The notes under the pieces were generated by a model that was given only the letters and a program-made list of their open reading frames with translations, ran no database searches and had not been told where the DNA came from. The translations under genes were made by a program, and so were the position numbers. Positions 48,501-63,500 of a stretch of 64,000 nt of DNA are shown here, one piece after another. How positions within the stretch are numbered: position 1 is the stretch's first letter; each line of letters opens with the position of its first letter. This DNA comes from Tridacna crocea (taxonomy: Eukaryota; Mollusca; Bivalvia; Cardiida; Cardiidae), in assembly GCA_943736015.1 (NCBI GenBank), contig OX031073.1:27121210-27185209 (forward strand). The letters run 5' to 3'.

Positions 48501-51500
48501 TAATCCGAGTCACATGCGCAAGTCCCACTGCAAACTGCATTTGGATCTGAACAAGCGTCTGGCTGTGGACACGTAGCGTTGAGAGCGACCTCTGTCAATG
48601 TAACACAAAAGTCACGATTAATCATTTTCCTTTCTTAAACAAACACTTTTTGTTGAATGCAATGCATCTGGCTTCTACGCCTTACAGTGAGAATATTTAA
48701 AAACAAGAATGCTTCCACTACTCTAAGTTATTCTATAAACTGATTTTCACATGGAACCCTTGTTCTGTGAGTTTTCTTTATCTCTTTACGATAACTCGCC
48801 AGTGTGAGTGAATTACCCTGACATAAAAACACAAATGACATTATTGTTCACCTAGTCATTTGAAAACGAGAAAAAGAATATCAAAAACGACACACATACT
48901 TGCTGAACAGTTTCCACCCGCGGTTGCCCCATTGCTATCGTAAAACCATTCTTGGCATTCACACACATTCGTGGTAGAGTCACATACAGAGTCGGAAGGC
49001 CCACATTGACCAGGCTCGCAACTAGATCCAAGGTCTTTATCTGCAAAAATTAACATAAATGTATCCAGTTCTATTATTCATAGTTTAAGAATGCAGACCT
49101 ACTCCAACCTTGTCGCTAATATGACGTTTCTCACGTCTGAAATAAGAAGAACAGTTGCTTTTATCACAGAAAACAGTTTTGCAGATTATCTTCATCGCCA
49201 CGTGTAAAACAGCGCTTCTCCAAAGCATCCATACTTTGGTCGATTTGAGTCATCGATAAGCAATGGGCCGTCAAACAACTTCGCCTATATAAGATTGATT
49301 TTTGTTCAACTATCAAACCAAGCATTGCTACTGCTGTGTCTCAGCCCGTGAAAGAAGAACTGAATCGAAGCACGATGACGGTATCATTCAGGCAACCAAA
49401 TCCAACGAGATTATTTCGAAATTTCAATACAAGTACGCTACTTACTCAGGACACAGTCTCCGGTTCCAATGTCTAAATAACGATCAGATGGACATCTGCA
49501 TGTTGAAGGAGAACCAGAACATTCAACATTGCTTCCTCTACATTGGTCCGTTCCGGTGCAATTCTCCCCAACACATTTCACTGAAAATAGAATTATTTGT
49601 ATTCCTAAAGTACAAACTTATCCTCAAATTGTGAAAGAGATATTTTACATAAATGGGTCATGTTTGTACTGTATACTTCAATATTCCCCTGCGTTAAAAA
49701 ATCATGAATAACACGGCTTTCAAACCCTGAGATCTTCTAAAAAATCTGGAAAGGATTATAAGGAGGCTTCAAGTGTTATTGCTCTGATACACTTAACATC
49801 TTTCTTTTCTCCAGTTCCCATAGAAAAGACTTCTCTACTCCTTCATTAGCAGTATTAAGCAGCCTTCCAGAGATTGAGGTAACAATCTAAACAAGACATG
49901 ACTTTCATTTCTAAGTGACTTTCTGAATACCTGAAAATGCTGTTTTCATTCGTGTACTGCAATCGATAACGTAGATACGGGTAAATGATAATTCAATTTT
50001 CATTCTATCTGTAAAACTGCGATGAAGAGAAAGGTACAGCAACTTGAAATCCTAACCACACCCGTTTCAATACTTTTTGGGGTACTGAAAACTTTTATTA
50101 GTTTATCAGTCAAAAAGTTCCAATTGATCTTGGTCACTCCTTACAGAAAATGCAGACTTAGAGCATTATTTAGGAATAGCTTAAGCAAAAATCTCTGTCC
50201 ATGCAAGAAAAAGAATACACGTAACAGAGGGTATCTTACATGGCTCGCAGGTTCCGCTGTTTTCATAATAATCCGAGTCACATGCGCAAGTCCCACTGCA
50301 AACTGCATTTGGATCTGAACAAGCGTCTGGCTGTGGACACGTAGCGTTGAGAGCGACCTCTGTCAATGTAACACAAAAGTCACGATTAATCATTTTCCTT
50401 TCTTAAACAAACACTTTTTGTTGAATGCAATGCATCTGGCTTCTACGCCTTACAGTGAGAATATTTAAAAACAAGAATGCTTCCACTACTCTAAGTTATT
50501 CTATAAACTGATTTTCACATGGAACCCTTGTTCTGTGAGTTTTCTTTATCTCTTTACGATAACTCGCCAGTGTGAGTGAATTACCCTGACATAAAAACAC
50601 AAATGACATTATTGTTCACCTAGTCATTTGAAAACGAGAAAAAGAATATCAAAAACGATACACATACTTGCTGAACAGTTTCCACCCGCGGTTGCCCCAT
50701 TGCTATCGTAAAACCCTTCTTGGCATTCACACACATTCGTGGTAGAGTCACATACAGAGTCGGAAGGCCCACATTGACCAGGCTCGCAACTAGATCCAAG
50801 GTCTTTATCTGCAAAAATTAACATAAATGTATCCAGTTCTATTATTCATAGTTTAAGAATGCAGACCTACTCCAACCTTGTCGCTAATATGACGTTTCTC
50901 ACGTCTGAAATAAGAAGAACAGTTGCTTTTATCACAGAAAACAGTTTTGCAGATTATCTTCATCGCCACGTGTAAAACAGCGCTTCTCCAAAGCATCCAT
51001 ACTTTGGTCGATTTGAGTCATCGATAAGCAATGGGCCGTCAAACAACTTCGCCTATATAAGATTGATTTTTGTTCAACTATCAAACCAAGCATTGCTACT
51101 GCTGTGTCTCAGCCCGTGAAAGAAGAACTGAATCGAAGCACGATGACGGTATCATTCAGGCAACCAAATCCAACGAGATTATTTCGAAATTTCAATACAA
51201 GTACGCTACTTACTCAGGACACAGTCTCCGGTTCCAATGTCTAAATAACGATCAGATGGACATCTGCATGTTGAAGGAGAACCAGAACATTCAACATTGC
51301 TTCCTCTACATTGGTCCGTTCCGGTGCAATTCTCCCCAACACATTTCACTGAAAATAGAATTATTTGTATTCCTAAAGTACAAACTTATCCTCAAATTGT
51401 GAAAGAGACATTTTACATAAATGGGTCATGTTTGTACTGTATACTTCAATATTCCCCTGCGTTAAAAAATCATGAATAACACGGCTTTCAAACCCTGAGA

Positions 51501-54500
51501 TCTTCTAAAAAATCTGGAAAGGATTATAAGGAGGCTTCAAGTGTTATTGCTCTGATACACTTAACATCTTTCTTTTCTCCAGTTCCCATAGAAAAGACTT
51601 CTCTACTCCTTCATTAGCAGTATTAAGCAGCCTTCCAGAGATTGAGGTAACAATCTAAACAAGACATGACTTTCATTTCTAAGTGACTTTCTGAATACCT
51701 GAAAATGCTGTTTTCATTCGTGTACTGCAATCGATAACGTAGATACGGGTAAATGATAATTCAATTTTCATTCTATCTGTAAAACTGCGATGAAGAGAAA
51801 GGTACAGCAACTTGAAATCCTAACCACACCCGTTTCAATACTTTTTGGGGTACTGAAAACTTTTATTAGTTTATTAGTCAAAAAGTTCCAATTGATCTTG
51901 GTCACTCCTTACAGAAAATGCAGACTTAGAGCATTATTTAGGAATAGCTTAAGCAAAAATCTCTGTCCATGCAAGAAAAAGAATACACGTAACAGAGGGT
52001 ATCTTACATGGCTCGCAGGTTCCGCTGTTTTCATAATAATCCGAGTCACATGCGCAAGTCCCACTGCAAACTGCATTTGGATCTGAACAAGCGTCTGGCT
52101 GTGGACACGTAGCGTTGAGAGCGACCTCTGTCAATGTAACACAAAAGTCACGATTAATCATTTTCCTTTCTTAAACAAACACTTTTTGTTGAATGCAATG
52201 CATCTGGCTTCTACGCCTTACAGTGAGAATATTTAAAAACAAGAATGCTTCCACTACTCTAAGTTATTCTATAAACTGATTTTCACATGGAACCCTTGTT
52301 CTGTGAGTTTTCTTTATCTCTTTACGATAACTCGCCAGTGTGAGTGAATTACCCTGACATAAAAACACAAATGACATTATTGTTCACCTAGTCATTTGAA
52401 AACGAGAAAAAGAATATCAAAAACGATACACATACTTGCTGAACAGTTTCCACCCGCGGTTGCCCCATTGCTATCGTAAAACCCTTCTTGGCATTCACAC
52501 ACATTCGTGGTAGAGTCACATACAGAGTCGGAAGGCCCACATTGACCAGGCTCGCAACTAGATCCAAGGTCTTTATCTGCAAAAATTAACATAAATGTAT
52601 CCAGTTCTATTATTCATAGTTTAAGAATGCAGACCTACTCCAACCTTGTCGCTAATATGACGTTTCTCACGTCTGAAATAAGAAGAACAGTTGCTTTTAT
52701 CACAGAAAACAGTTTTGCAGATTATCTTCATCGCCACGTGTAAAACAGCGCTTCTCCAAAGCATCCATACTTTGGTCGATTTGAGTCATCGATAAGCAAT
52801 GGGCCGTCAAACAACTTCGCCTATATAAGATTGATTTTTGTTCAACTATCAAACCAAGCATTGCTACTGCTGTGTCTCAGCCCGTGAAAGAAGAACTGAA
52901 TCGAAGCACGATGACGGTATCATTCAGGCAACCAAATCCAACGAGATTATTTCGAAATTTCAATACAAGTACGCTACTTACTCAGGACACAGTCTCCGGT
53001 TCCAATGTCTAAATAACGATCAGATGGACATCTGCATGTTGAAGGAGAACCAGAACATTCAACATTGCTTCCTCTACATTGGTCCGTTCCGGTGCAATTC
53101 TCCCCAACACATTTCACTGAAAATAGAATTATTTGTATTCCTAAAGTACAAACTTATCCTCAAATTGTGAAAGAGACATTTTACATAAATGGGTCATGTT
53201 TGTACTGTATACTTCAATATTCCCCTGCGTTAAAAAATCATGAATAACACGGCTTTCAAACCCTGAGATCTTCTAAAAAATCTGGAAAGGATTATAAGGA
53301 GGCTTCAAGTGTTATTGCTCTGATACACTTAACATCTTTCTTTTCTCCAGTTCCCATAGAAAAGACTTCTCTACTCCTTCATTAGCAGTATTAAGCAGCC
53401 TTCCAGAGATTGAGGTAACAATCTAAACAAGACATGACTTTCATTTCTAAGTGACTTTCTGAATACCTGAAAATGCTGTTTTCATTCGTGTACTGCAATC
53501 GATAACGTAGATACGGGTAAATGATAATTCAATTTTCATTCTATCTGTAAAACTGCGATGAAGAGAAAGGTACAGCAACTTGAAATCCTAACCACACCCG
53601 TTTCAATACTTTTTGGGGTACTGAAAACTTTTATTAGTTTATCAGTCAAAAAGTTCCAATTGATCTTGGTCACTCCTTACAGAAAATGCAGACTTAGAGC
53701 ATTATTTAGGAATAGCTTAAGCAAAAATCTCTGTCCATGCAAGAAAAAGAATACACGTAACAGAGGGTATCTTACATGGCTCGCAGGTTCCGCTGTTTTC
53801 ATAATAATCCGAGTCACATGCGCAAGTCCCACTGCAAACTGCATTTGGATCTGAACAAGCGTCTGGCTGTGGACACGTAGCGTTGAGAGCGACCTCTGTC
53901 AATGTAACACAAAAGTCACGATTAATCATTTTCCTTTCTTAAACAAACACTTTTTGTTGAATGCAATGCATCTGGCTTCTACGCCTTACAGTGAGAATAT
54001 TTAAAAACAAGAATGCTTCCACTACTCTAAGTTATTCTATAAACTGATTTTCACATGGAACCCTTGTTCTGTGAGTTTTCTTTATCTCTTTACGATAACT
54101 CGCCAGTGTGAGTGAATTACCCTGACATAAAAACACAAATGACATTATTGTTCACCTAGTCATTTGAAAACGAGAAAAAGAATATCAAAAACGACACACA
54201 TACTTGCTGAACAGTTTCCACCCGCGGTTGCCCCATTGCTATCGTAAAACCTTTCTTGGCATTCACACACATTCGTGGTAGAGTCACATACAGAGTCGGA
54301 AGGCCCACATTGACCAGGCTCGCAACTAGATCCAAGGTCTTTATCTGCAAAAATTAACATAAATGTATCCAGTTCTATTATTCATAGTTTAAGAATGCAG
54401 ACCTACTCCAACCTTGTCGCTAATATAACGTTTCTCACGTCTGAAATAAGAAGAACAGTTGCTTTTATCACAGAAAACAGTTTTGCAGATTATCTTCATC

Positions 54501-57500
54501 GCCACGTGTAAAACAGCGCTTCTCCAAAGCATCCATACTTTGGTCGATTTGAGTCATCGATAAGCAATGGGCCGTCAAACAACTTCACCTGTATAAGATT
54601 GATTTTTGTTCTACTATCAAACCAAGCATTGCTACTGCTGTGTCTCAGCCCGTGAAAGAAGAACTGAATCGAAGCACGATGACGGTATCATTCAGGCAAC
54701 CAAATCCAACGAGATTATTTCGAAATTTCAAGACAAGTACGCTACTTACTCAGGACACAGTCTCCGGTTCCAATGTCTAAATAACGATCAGATGGACATC
54801 TGCATGTTGAAGGAGAACCAGAACATTCAACATTGCTTCCTCTACATTGGTCCGTTCCGGTGCAATTCTCCCCAACACATTTCACTGAAAATAGAATTAT
54901 TTGTATTCCTAAAGTACAAACTTATCCTCAAATTGTGAAAGAGACATTTTACATAAATGGGTCATGTTTGTACTGTATACTTCAATATTCCCCTGCGTTA
55001 AAAAATCATGAATAACACGGCTTTCAAACCCTGAGATCTTCTAAAAAATCTGGAAAGGATTATAAGGAGGCTTCAAGTGTTATTGCTCTGATACACTTAA
55101 CATCTTTCTTTTCTCCAGTTCCCATAGAAAAGACTTCTCTACTCCTTCATTAGCAGTATTAAGCAGCCTTCCAGAGATTGAGGTAACAATCTAAACAAGA
55201 CATGACTTTCATTTCTAAGTGACTTTCTGAATACCTGAAAATGCTGTTTTCATTCGTGTACTGCAATCGATAACGTAGATACGGGTAAATGATAATTCAA
55301 TTTTCATTCTATCTGTAAAACTGCGATGAAGAGAAAGGTACAGCAACTTGAAATCCTAACCACACCCGTTTCAATACTTTTTGGGGTACTGAAAACTTTT
55401 ATTAGTTTATCAGTCAAAAAGTTCCAATTGATCTTGGTCACTCCTTACAGAAAATGCAGACTTAGAGCATTATTTAGGAATAGCTTAAGCAAAAATCTCT
55501 GTCCATGCAAGAAAAAGAATACACGTAACAGAGGGTATCTTACATGGCTCGCAGGTTCCGCTGTTTTCATAATAATCCGAGTCACATGCGCAAGTCCCAC
55601 TGCAAACTGCATTTGGATCTGAACAAGCGTCTGGCTGTGGACACGTAGCGTTGAGAGCGACCTCTGTCAATGTAACACAAAAGTCACGATTAATCATTTT
55701 CCTTTCTTAAACAAACACTTTTTGTTGAATGCAATGCATCTGGCTTCTACGCCTTACAGTGAGAATATTTAAAAACAAGAATGCTTCCACTACTCTAAGT
55801 TATTCTATAAACTGATTTTCACATGGAACCCTTGTTCTGTGAGTTTTCTTTATCTCTTTACGATAACTCGCCAGTGTGAGTGAATTACCCTGACATAAAA
55901 ACACAAATGACATTATTGTTCACCTAGTCATTTGAAAACGAGAAAAAGAATATCAAAAACGATACACATACTTGCTGAACAGTTTCCACCCGCGGTTGCC
56001 CCATTGCTATCGTAAAACCCTTCTTGGCATTCACACACATTCGTGGTAGAGTCACGTACAGAGTCGGAAGGCCCACATTGACCAGGCTCGCAACTAGATC
56101 CAAGGTCTTTATCTGCAAAAATTAACATAAATGTATCCAGTTCTATTATTCATAGTTTAAGAATGCAGACCTACTCCAACCTTGTCGCTAATATGACGTT
56201 TCTCACGTCTGAAATAAGAAGAACAGTTGCTTTTATCACAGAAAACAGTTTTGCAGATTATCTTCATCGCCACGTGTAAAACAGCGCTTCTCCAAAGCAT
56301 CCATACTTTGGTCGATTTGAGTCATCGATAAGCAATGGGCCGTCAAACAACTTCGCCTATATAAGATTGATTTTTGTTCAACTATCAAACCAAGCATTGC
56401 TACTGCTGTGTCTCAGCCCGTGAAAGAAGAACTGAATCGAAGCACGATGACGGTATCATTCAGGCAACCAAATCCAACGAGATTATTTCGAAATTTCAAG
56501 ACAAGTACGCTACTTACTCAGGACACAGTCTCCGGTTCCAATGTCTAAATAACGATCAGATGGACATCTGCATGTTGAAGGAGAACCAGAACATTCAACA
56601 TTGCTTCCTCTACATTGGTCCGTTCCGGTGCAATTCTCCCCAACACATTTCACTGAAAATAGAATTATTTGTATTCCTAAAGTACAAACTTATCCTCAAA
56701 TTGTGAAAGAGACATTTTACATAAATGGGTCATGTTTGTACTGTATACTTCAATATTCCCCTGCGTTAAAAAATCATGAATAACACGGCTTTCAAACCCT
56801 GAGATCTTCTAAAAAATCTGGAAAGGATTATAAGGAGGCTTCAAGTGTTATTGCTCTGATACACTTAACATCTTTCTTTTCTCCAGTTCCCATAGAAAAG
56901 ACTTCTCTACTCCTTCATTAGCAGTATTAAGCAGCCTTCCAGAGATTGAGGTAACAATCTAAACAAGACATGACTTTCATTTCTAAGTGACTTTCTGAAT
57001 ACCTGAAAATGCTGTTTTCATTCGTGTACTGCAATCGATAACGTAGATACGGGTAAATGATAATTCAATTTTCATTCTATCTGTAAAACTGCGATGAAGA
57101 GAAAGGTACAGCAACTTGAAATCCTAACCACACCCGTTTCAATACTTTTTGGGGTACTGAAAACTTTTATTAGTTTATCAGTCAAAAAGTTCCAATTGAT
57201 CTTGGTCACTCCTTACAGAAAATGCAGACTTAGAGCATTATTTAGGAATAGCTTAAGCAAAAATCTCTGTCCATGCAAGAAAAAGAATACACGTAACAGA
57301 GGGTATCTTACATGGCTCGCAGGTTCCGCTGTTTTCATAATAATCCGAGTCACATGCGCAAGTCCCACTGCAAACTGCATTTGGATCTGAACAAGCGTCT
57401 GGCTGTGGACACGTAGCGTTGAGAGCGACCTCTGTCAATGTAACACAAAAGTCACGATTAATCATTTTCCTTTCTTAAACAAACACTTTTTGTTGAATGC

Positions 57501-60500
57501 AATGCATCTGGCTTCTACGCCTTACAGTGAGAATATTTAAAAACAAGAATGCTTCCACTACTCTAAGTTATTCTATAAACTGATTTTCACATGGAACCCT
57601 TGTTCTGTGAGTTTTCTTTATCTCTTTACGATAACTCGCTAGTGTGAGTGAATTACCCTGACATAAAAACACAAATGACATTATTGTTCACCTAGTCATT
57701 TGAAAACGAGAAAAAGAATATCAAAAACGACACACATACTTGCTGAACAGTTTCCACCCGCGGTTGCCCCATTGCTATCGTAAAACCTTTCTTGGCATTC
57801 ACACACATTCGTGGTAGAGTCACATACAGAGTCGGAAGGCCCACATTGACCAGGCTCGCAACTAGATCCAAGGTCTTTATCTGCAAAAATTAACATAAAT
57901 GTATCCAGTTCTATTATTCATAGTTTAAGAATGCAGACCTACTCCAACCTTGTCGCTAATATGACGTTTCTCACGTCTGAAATAAGAAGAACAGTTGCTT
58001 TTATCACAGAAAACAGTTTTGCAGATTATCTTCATCGCCACGTGTAAAACAGCGCTTCTCCAAAGCATCCATACTTTGGTCGATTTGAGTCATCGATAAG
58101 CAATGGGCCGTCAAACAACTTCACCTGTATAAGATTGATTTTTGTTCTACTATCAAACCAAGCATTGCTACTGCTGTGTCTCAGCCCGTGAAAGAAGAAC
58201 TGAATCGAAGCACGATGACGGTATCATTCAGGCAACCAAATCCAACGAGATTATTTCGAAATTTCAAGACAAGTACGCTACTTACTCAGGACACAGTCTC
58301 CGGTTCCAATGTCTAAATAACGATCAGATGGACATCTGCATGTTGAAGGAGAACCAGAACATTCAACATTGCTTCCTCTACATTGGTCCGTTCCGGTGCA
58401 ATTCTCCCCAACACATTTCACTGAAAATAGAATTATTTGTATTCCTAAAGTACAAACTTATCCTCAAATTGTGAAAGAGACATTTTACATAAATGGGTCA
58501 TGTTTGTACTGTATACTTCAATATTCCCCTGCGTTAAAAAATCATGAATAACACGGCTTTCAAACCCTGAGATCTTCTAAAAAATCTGGAAAGGATTATA
58601 AGGAGGCTTCAAGTGTTATTGCTCTGATACACTTAACATCTTTCTTTTCTCCAGTTCCCATAGAAAAGACTTCTCTACTCCTTCATTAGCAGTATTAAGC
58701 AGCCTTCCAGAGATTGAGGTAACAATCTAAACAAGACATGACTTTCATTTCTAAGTGACTTTCTGAATACCTGAAAATGCTGTTTTTATTCGTGTACTGC
58801 AATCGATAACGTAGATACGGGTAAATGATTATTCAATTTTCATTCTATCTGTAAAACTGCGATGAAGAGAAAGGTACAGCAACTTGAAATCCTAACCACA
58901 CCCGTTTCAATACTTTTTGGGGTACTGAAAACTTTTATTAGTTTATCAGTCAAAAAGTTCCAATTGATCTTGGTCACTCCTTACAGAAAATGCAGACTTA
59001 GAGCATTATTTAGGAATAGCTTAAGCAAAAATCTCTGTCCATGCAAGAAAAAGAATACACGTAACAGAGGGTATCTTACATGGCTCGCAGGTTCCGCTGT
59101 TTTCATAATAATCCGAGTCACATGCGCAAGTCCCACTGCAAACTGCATTTGGATCTGAACAAGCGTCTGGCTGTGGACACGTAGCGTTGAGAGCGACCTC
59201 TGTCAATGTAACACAAAAGTCACGATTAATCATTTTCCTTTCTTAAACAAACACTTTTTGTTGAATGCAATGCATCTGGCTTCTACGCCTTACAGTGAGA
59301 ATATTTAAAAACAAGAATGCTTCCACTACTCTAAGTTATTCTATAAACTGATTTTCACATGGAACCCTTGTTCTGTGAGTTTTCTTTATCTCTTTACGAT
59401 AACTCGCCAGTGTGAGTGAATTACCCTGACATAAAAACACAAATGACATTATTGTTCACCTAGTCATTTGAAAACGAGAAAAAGAATATCAAAAACGACA
59501 CACATACTTGCTGAACAGTTTCCACCCGCGGTTGCCCCATTGCTATCGTAAAACCCTTCTTGGCATTCACACACATTCGTGGTAGAGTCACATACAGAGT
59601 CGGAAGGCCCACATTGACCAGGCTCGCAACTAGATCCAAGGTCTTTATCTGCAAAAATTAACATAAATGTATCCAGTTCTATTATTCATAGTTTAAGAAT
59701 GCAGACCTACTCCAACCTTGTCGCTAATATGACGTTTCTCACGTCTGAAATAAGAAGAACAGTTGCTTTTATCACAGAAAACAGTTTTGCAGATTATCTT
59801 CATCGCCACGTGTAAAACAGCGCTTCTCCAAAGCATCCATACTTTGGTCGATTTGAGTCATCGATAAGCAATGGGCCGTCAAACAACTTCGCCTGTATAA
59901 GATTGATTTTTGTTCAACTATCAAACCAAGCATTGCTACTGCTGTGTCTCAGCCCGTGAAAGAAGAACTGAATCGAAGCACGATGACGGTATCATTCAGG
60001 CAACCAAATCCAACGAGATTATTTCGAAATTTCAATACAAGTACGCTACTTACTCAGGACACAGTCTCCGGTTCCAATGTCTAAATAACGATCAGATGGA
60101 CATCTGCATGTTGAAGGAGAACCAGAACATTCAACATTGCTTCCTCTACATTGGTCCGTTCCGGTGCAATTCTCCCCAACACATTTCACTGAAAATAGAA
60201 TTATTTGTATTCCTAAAGTACAAACTTATCCTCAAATTGTGAAAGAGACATTTTACATAAATGGGTCATGTTTGTACTGTATACTTCAATATTCCCCTGC
60301 GTTAAAAAATCATGAATAACACGGCTTTCAAACCCTGAGATCTTCTAAAAAATCTGGAAAGGATTATAAGGAGGCTTCAAGTGTTATTGCTCTGATACAC
60401 TTAACATCTTTCTTTTCTCCAGTTCCCATAGAAAAGACTTCTCTACTCCTTCATTAGCAGTATTAAGCAGCCTTCCAGAGATTGAGGTAACAATCTAAAC

Positions 60501-63500
60501 AAGACATGACTTTCATTTCTAAGTGACTTTCTGAATACCTGAAAATGCTGTTTTCATTCGTGTACTGCAATCGATAACGTAGATACGGGTAAATGATAAT
60601 TCAATTTTCATTCTATCTGTAAAACTGCGATGAAGAGAAAGGTACAGCAACTTGAAATCCTAACCACACCCGTTTCAATACTTTTTGGGGTACTGAAAAC
60701 TTTTATTAGTTTATCAGTCAAAAAGTTCCAATTGATCTTGGTCACTCCTTACAGAAAATGCAGACTTAGAGCATTATTTAGGAATAGCTTAAGCAAAAAT
60801 CTCTGTCCATGCAAGAAAAAGAATACACGTAACAGAGGGTATCTTACATGGCTCGCAGGTTCCGCTGTTTTCATAATAATCCGAGTCACATGCGCAAGTC
60901 CCACTGCAAACTGCATTTGGATCTGAACAAGCGTCTGGCTGTGGACACGTAGCGTTGAGAGCGACCTCTGTCAATGTAACACAAAAGTCACGATTAATCA
61001 TTTTCCTTTCTTAAACAAACACTTTTTGTTGAATGCAATGCATCTGGCTTCTACGCCTTACAGTGAGAATATTTAAAAACAAGAATGCTTCCACTACTCT
61101 AAGTTATTCTATAAACTGATTTTCACATGGAACCCTTGTTCTGTGAGTTTTCTTTATCTCTTTACGATAACTCGCCAGTGTGAGTGAATTACCCTGACAT
61201 AAAAACACAAATGACATTATTGTTCACCTAGTCATTTGAAAACGAGAAAAAGAATATCAAAAACGATACACATACTTGCTGAACAGTTTCCACCCGCGGT
61301 TGCCCCATTGCTATCGTAAAACCCTTCTTGGCATTCACACACATTCGTGGTAGAGTCACATACAGAGTCGGAAGGCCCACATTGACCAGGCTCGCAACTA
61401 GATCCAAGGTCTTTATCTGCAAAAATTAACATAAATGTATCCAGTTCTATTATTCATAGTTTAAGAATGCAGACCTACTCCAACCTTGTCGCTAATATGA
61501 CGTTTCTCACGTCTGAAATAAGAAGAACAGTTGCTTTTATCACAGAAAACAGTTTTGCAGATTATCTTCATCGCCACGTGTAAAACAGCGCTTCTCCAAA
61601 GCATCCATACTTTGGTCGATTTGAGTCATCGATAAGCAATGGGCCGTCAAACAACTTCGCCTATATAAGATTGATTTTTGTTCAACTATCAAACCAAGCA
61701 TTGCTACTGCTGTGTCTCAGCCCGTGAAAGAAGAACTGAATCGAAGCACGATGACGGTATCATTCAGGCAACCAAATCCAACGAGATTATTTCGAAATTT
61801 CAATACAAGTACGCTACTTACTCAGGACACAGTCTCCGGTTCCAATGTCTAAATAACGATCAGATGGACATCTGCATGTTGAAGGAGAACCAGAACATTC
61901 AACATTGCTTCCTCTACATTGGTCCGTTCCGGTGCAATTCTCCCCAACACATTTCACTGAAAATAGAATTATTTGTATTCCTAAAGTACAAACTTATCCT
62001 CAAATTGTGAAAGAGACATTTTACATAAATGGGTCATGTTTGTACTGTATACTTCAATATTCCCCTGCGTTAAAAAATCATGAATAACACGGCTTTCAAA
62101 CCCTGAGATCTTCTAAAAAATCTGGAAAGGATTATAAGGAGGCTTCAAGTGTTATTGCTCTGATACACTTAACATCTTTCTTTTCTCCAGTTCCCATAGA
62201 AAAGACTTCTCTACTCCTTCATTAGCAGTATTAAGCAGCCTTCCAGAGATTGAGGTAACAATCTAAACAAGACATGACTTTCATTTCTAAGTGACTTTCT
62301 GAATACCTGAAAATGCTGTTTTCATTCGTGTACTGCAATCGATAACGTAGATACGGGTAAATGATAATTCAATTTTCATTCTATCTGTAAAACTGCGATG
62401 AAGAGAAAGGTACAGCAACTTGAAATCCTAACCACACCCGTTTCAATACTTTTTGGGGTACTGAAAACTTTTATTAGTTTATCAGTCAAAAAGTTCCAAT
62501 TGATCTTGGTCACTCCTTACAGAAAATGCAGACTTAGAGCATTATTTAGGAATAGCTTAAGCAAAAATCTCTGTCCATGCAAGAAAAAGAATACACGTAA
62601 CAGAGGGTATCTTACATGGCTCGCAGGTTCCGCTGTTTTCATAATAATCCGAGTCACATGCGCAAGTCCCACTGCAAACTGCATTTGGATCTGAACAAGC
62701 GTCTGGCTGTGGACACGTAGCGTTGAGAGCGACCTCTGTCAATGTAACACAAAAGTCACGATTAATCATTTTCCTTTCTTAAACAAACACTTTTTGTTGA
62801 ATGCAATGCATCTGGCTTCTACGCCTTACAGTGAGAATATTTAAAAACAAGAATGCTTCCACTACTCTAAGTTATTCTATAAACTGATTTTCACATGGAA
62901 CCCTTGTTCTGTGAGTTTTCTTTATCTCTTTACGATAACTCGCCAGTGTGAGTGAATTACCCTGACATAAAAACACAAATGACATTATTGTTCACCTAGT
63001 CATTTGAAAACGAGAAAAAGAATATCAAAAACGACACACATACTTGCTGAACAGTTTCCACCCGCGGTTGCCCCATTGCTATCGTAAAATCCTTCTTGGC
63101 ATTCACACACATTCGTGGTAGAGTCACATACAGAGTCGGAAGGCCCACATTGACCAGGCTCGCAACTAGATCCAAGGTCTTTATCTGCAAAAATTAACAT
63201 AAATGTATCCAGTTCTATTATTCATAGTTTAAGAATGCAGACCTACTCCAACCTTGTCGCTAATATGACGTTTCTCACGTCTGAAATAAGAAGAACAGTT
63301 GCTTTTATCACAGAAAACAGTTTTGCAGATTATCTTCATCGCCACGTGTAAAACAGCGCTTCTCCAAAGCATCCATACTTTGGTCGATTTGAGTCATCGA
63401 TAAGCAATGGGCCGTCAAACAACTTCGCCTGTATAAGATTGATTTTTGTTCAACTATCAAACCAAGCATTGCTACTGCTGTGTCTCAGCCCGTGAAAGAA

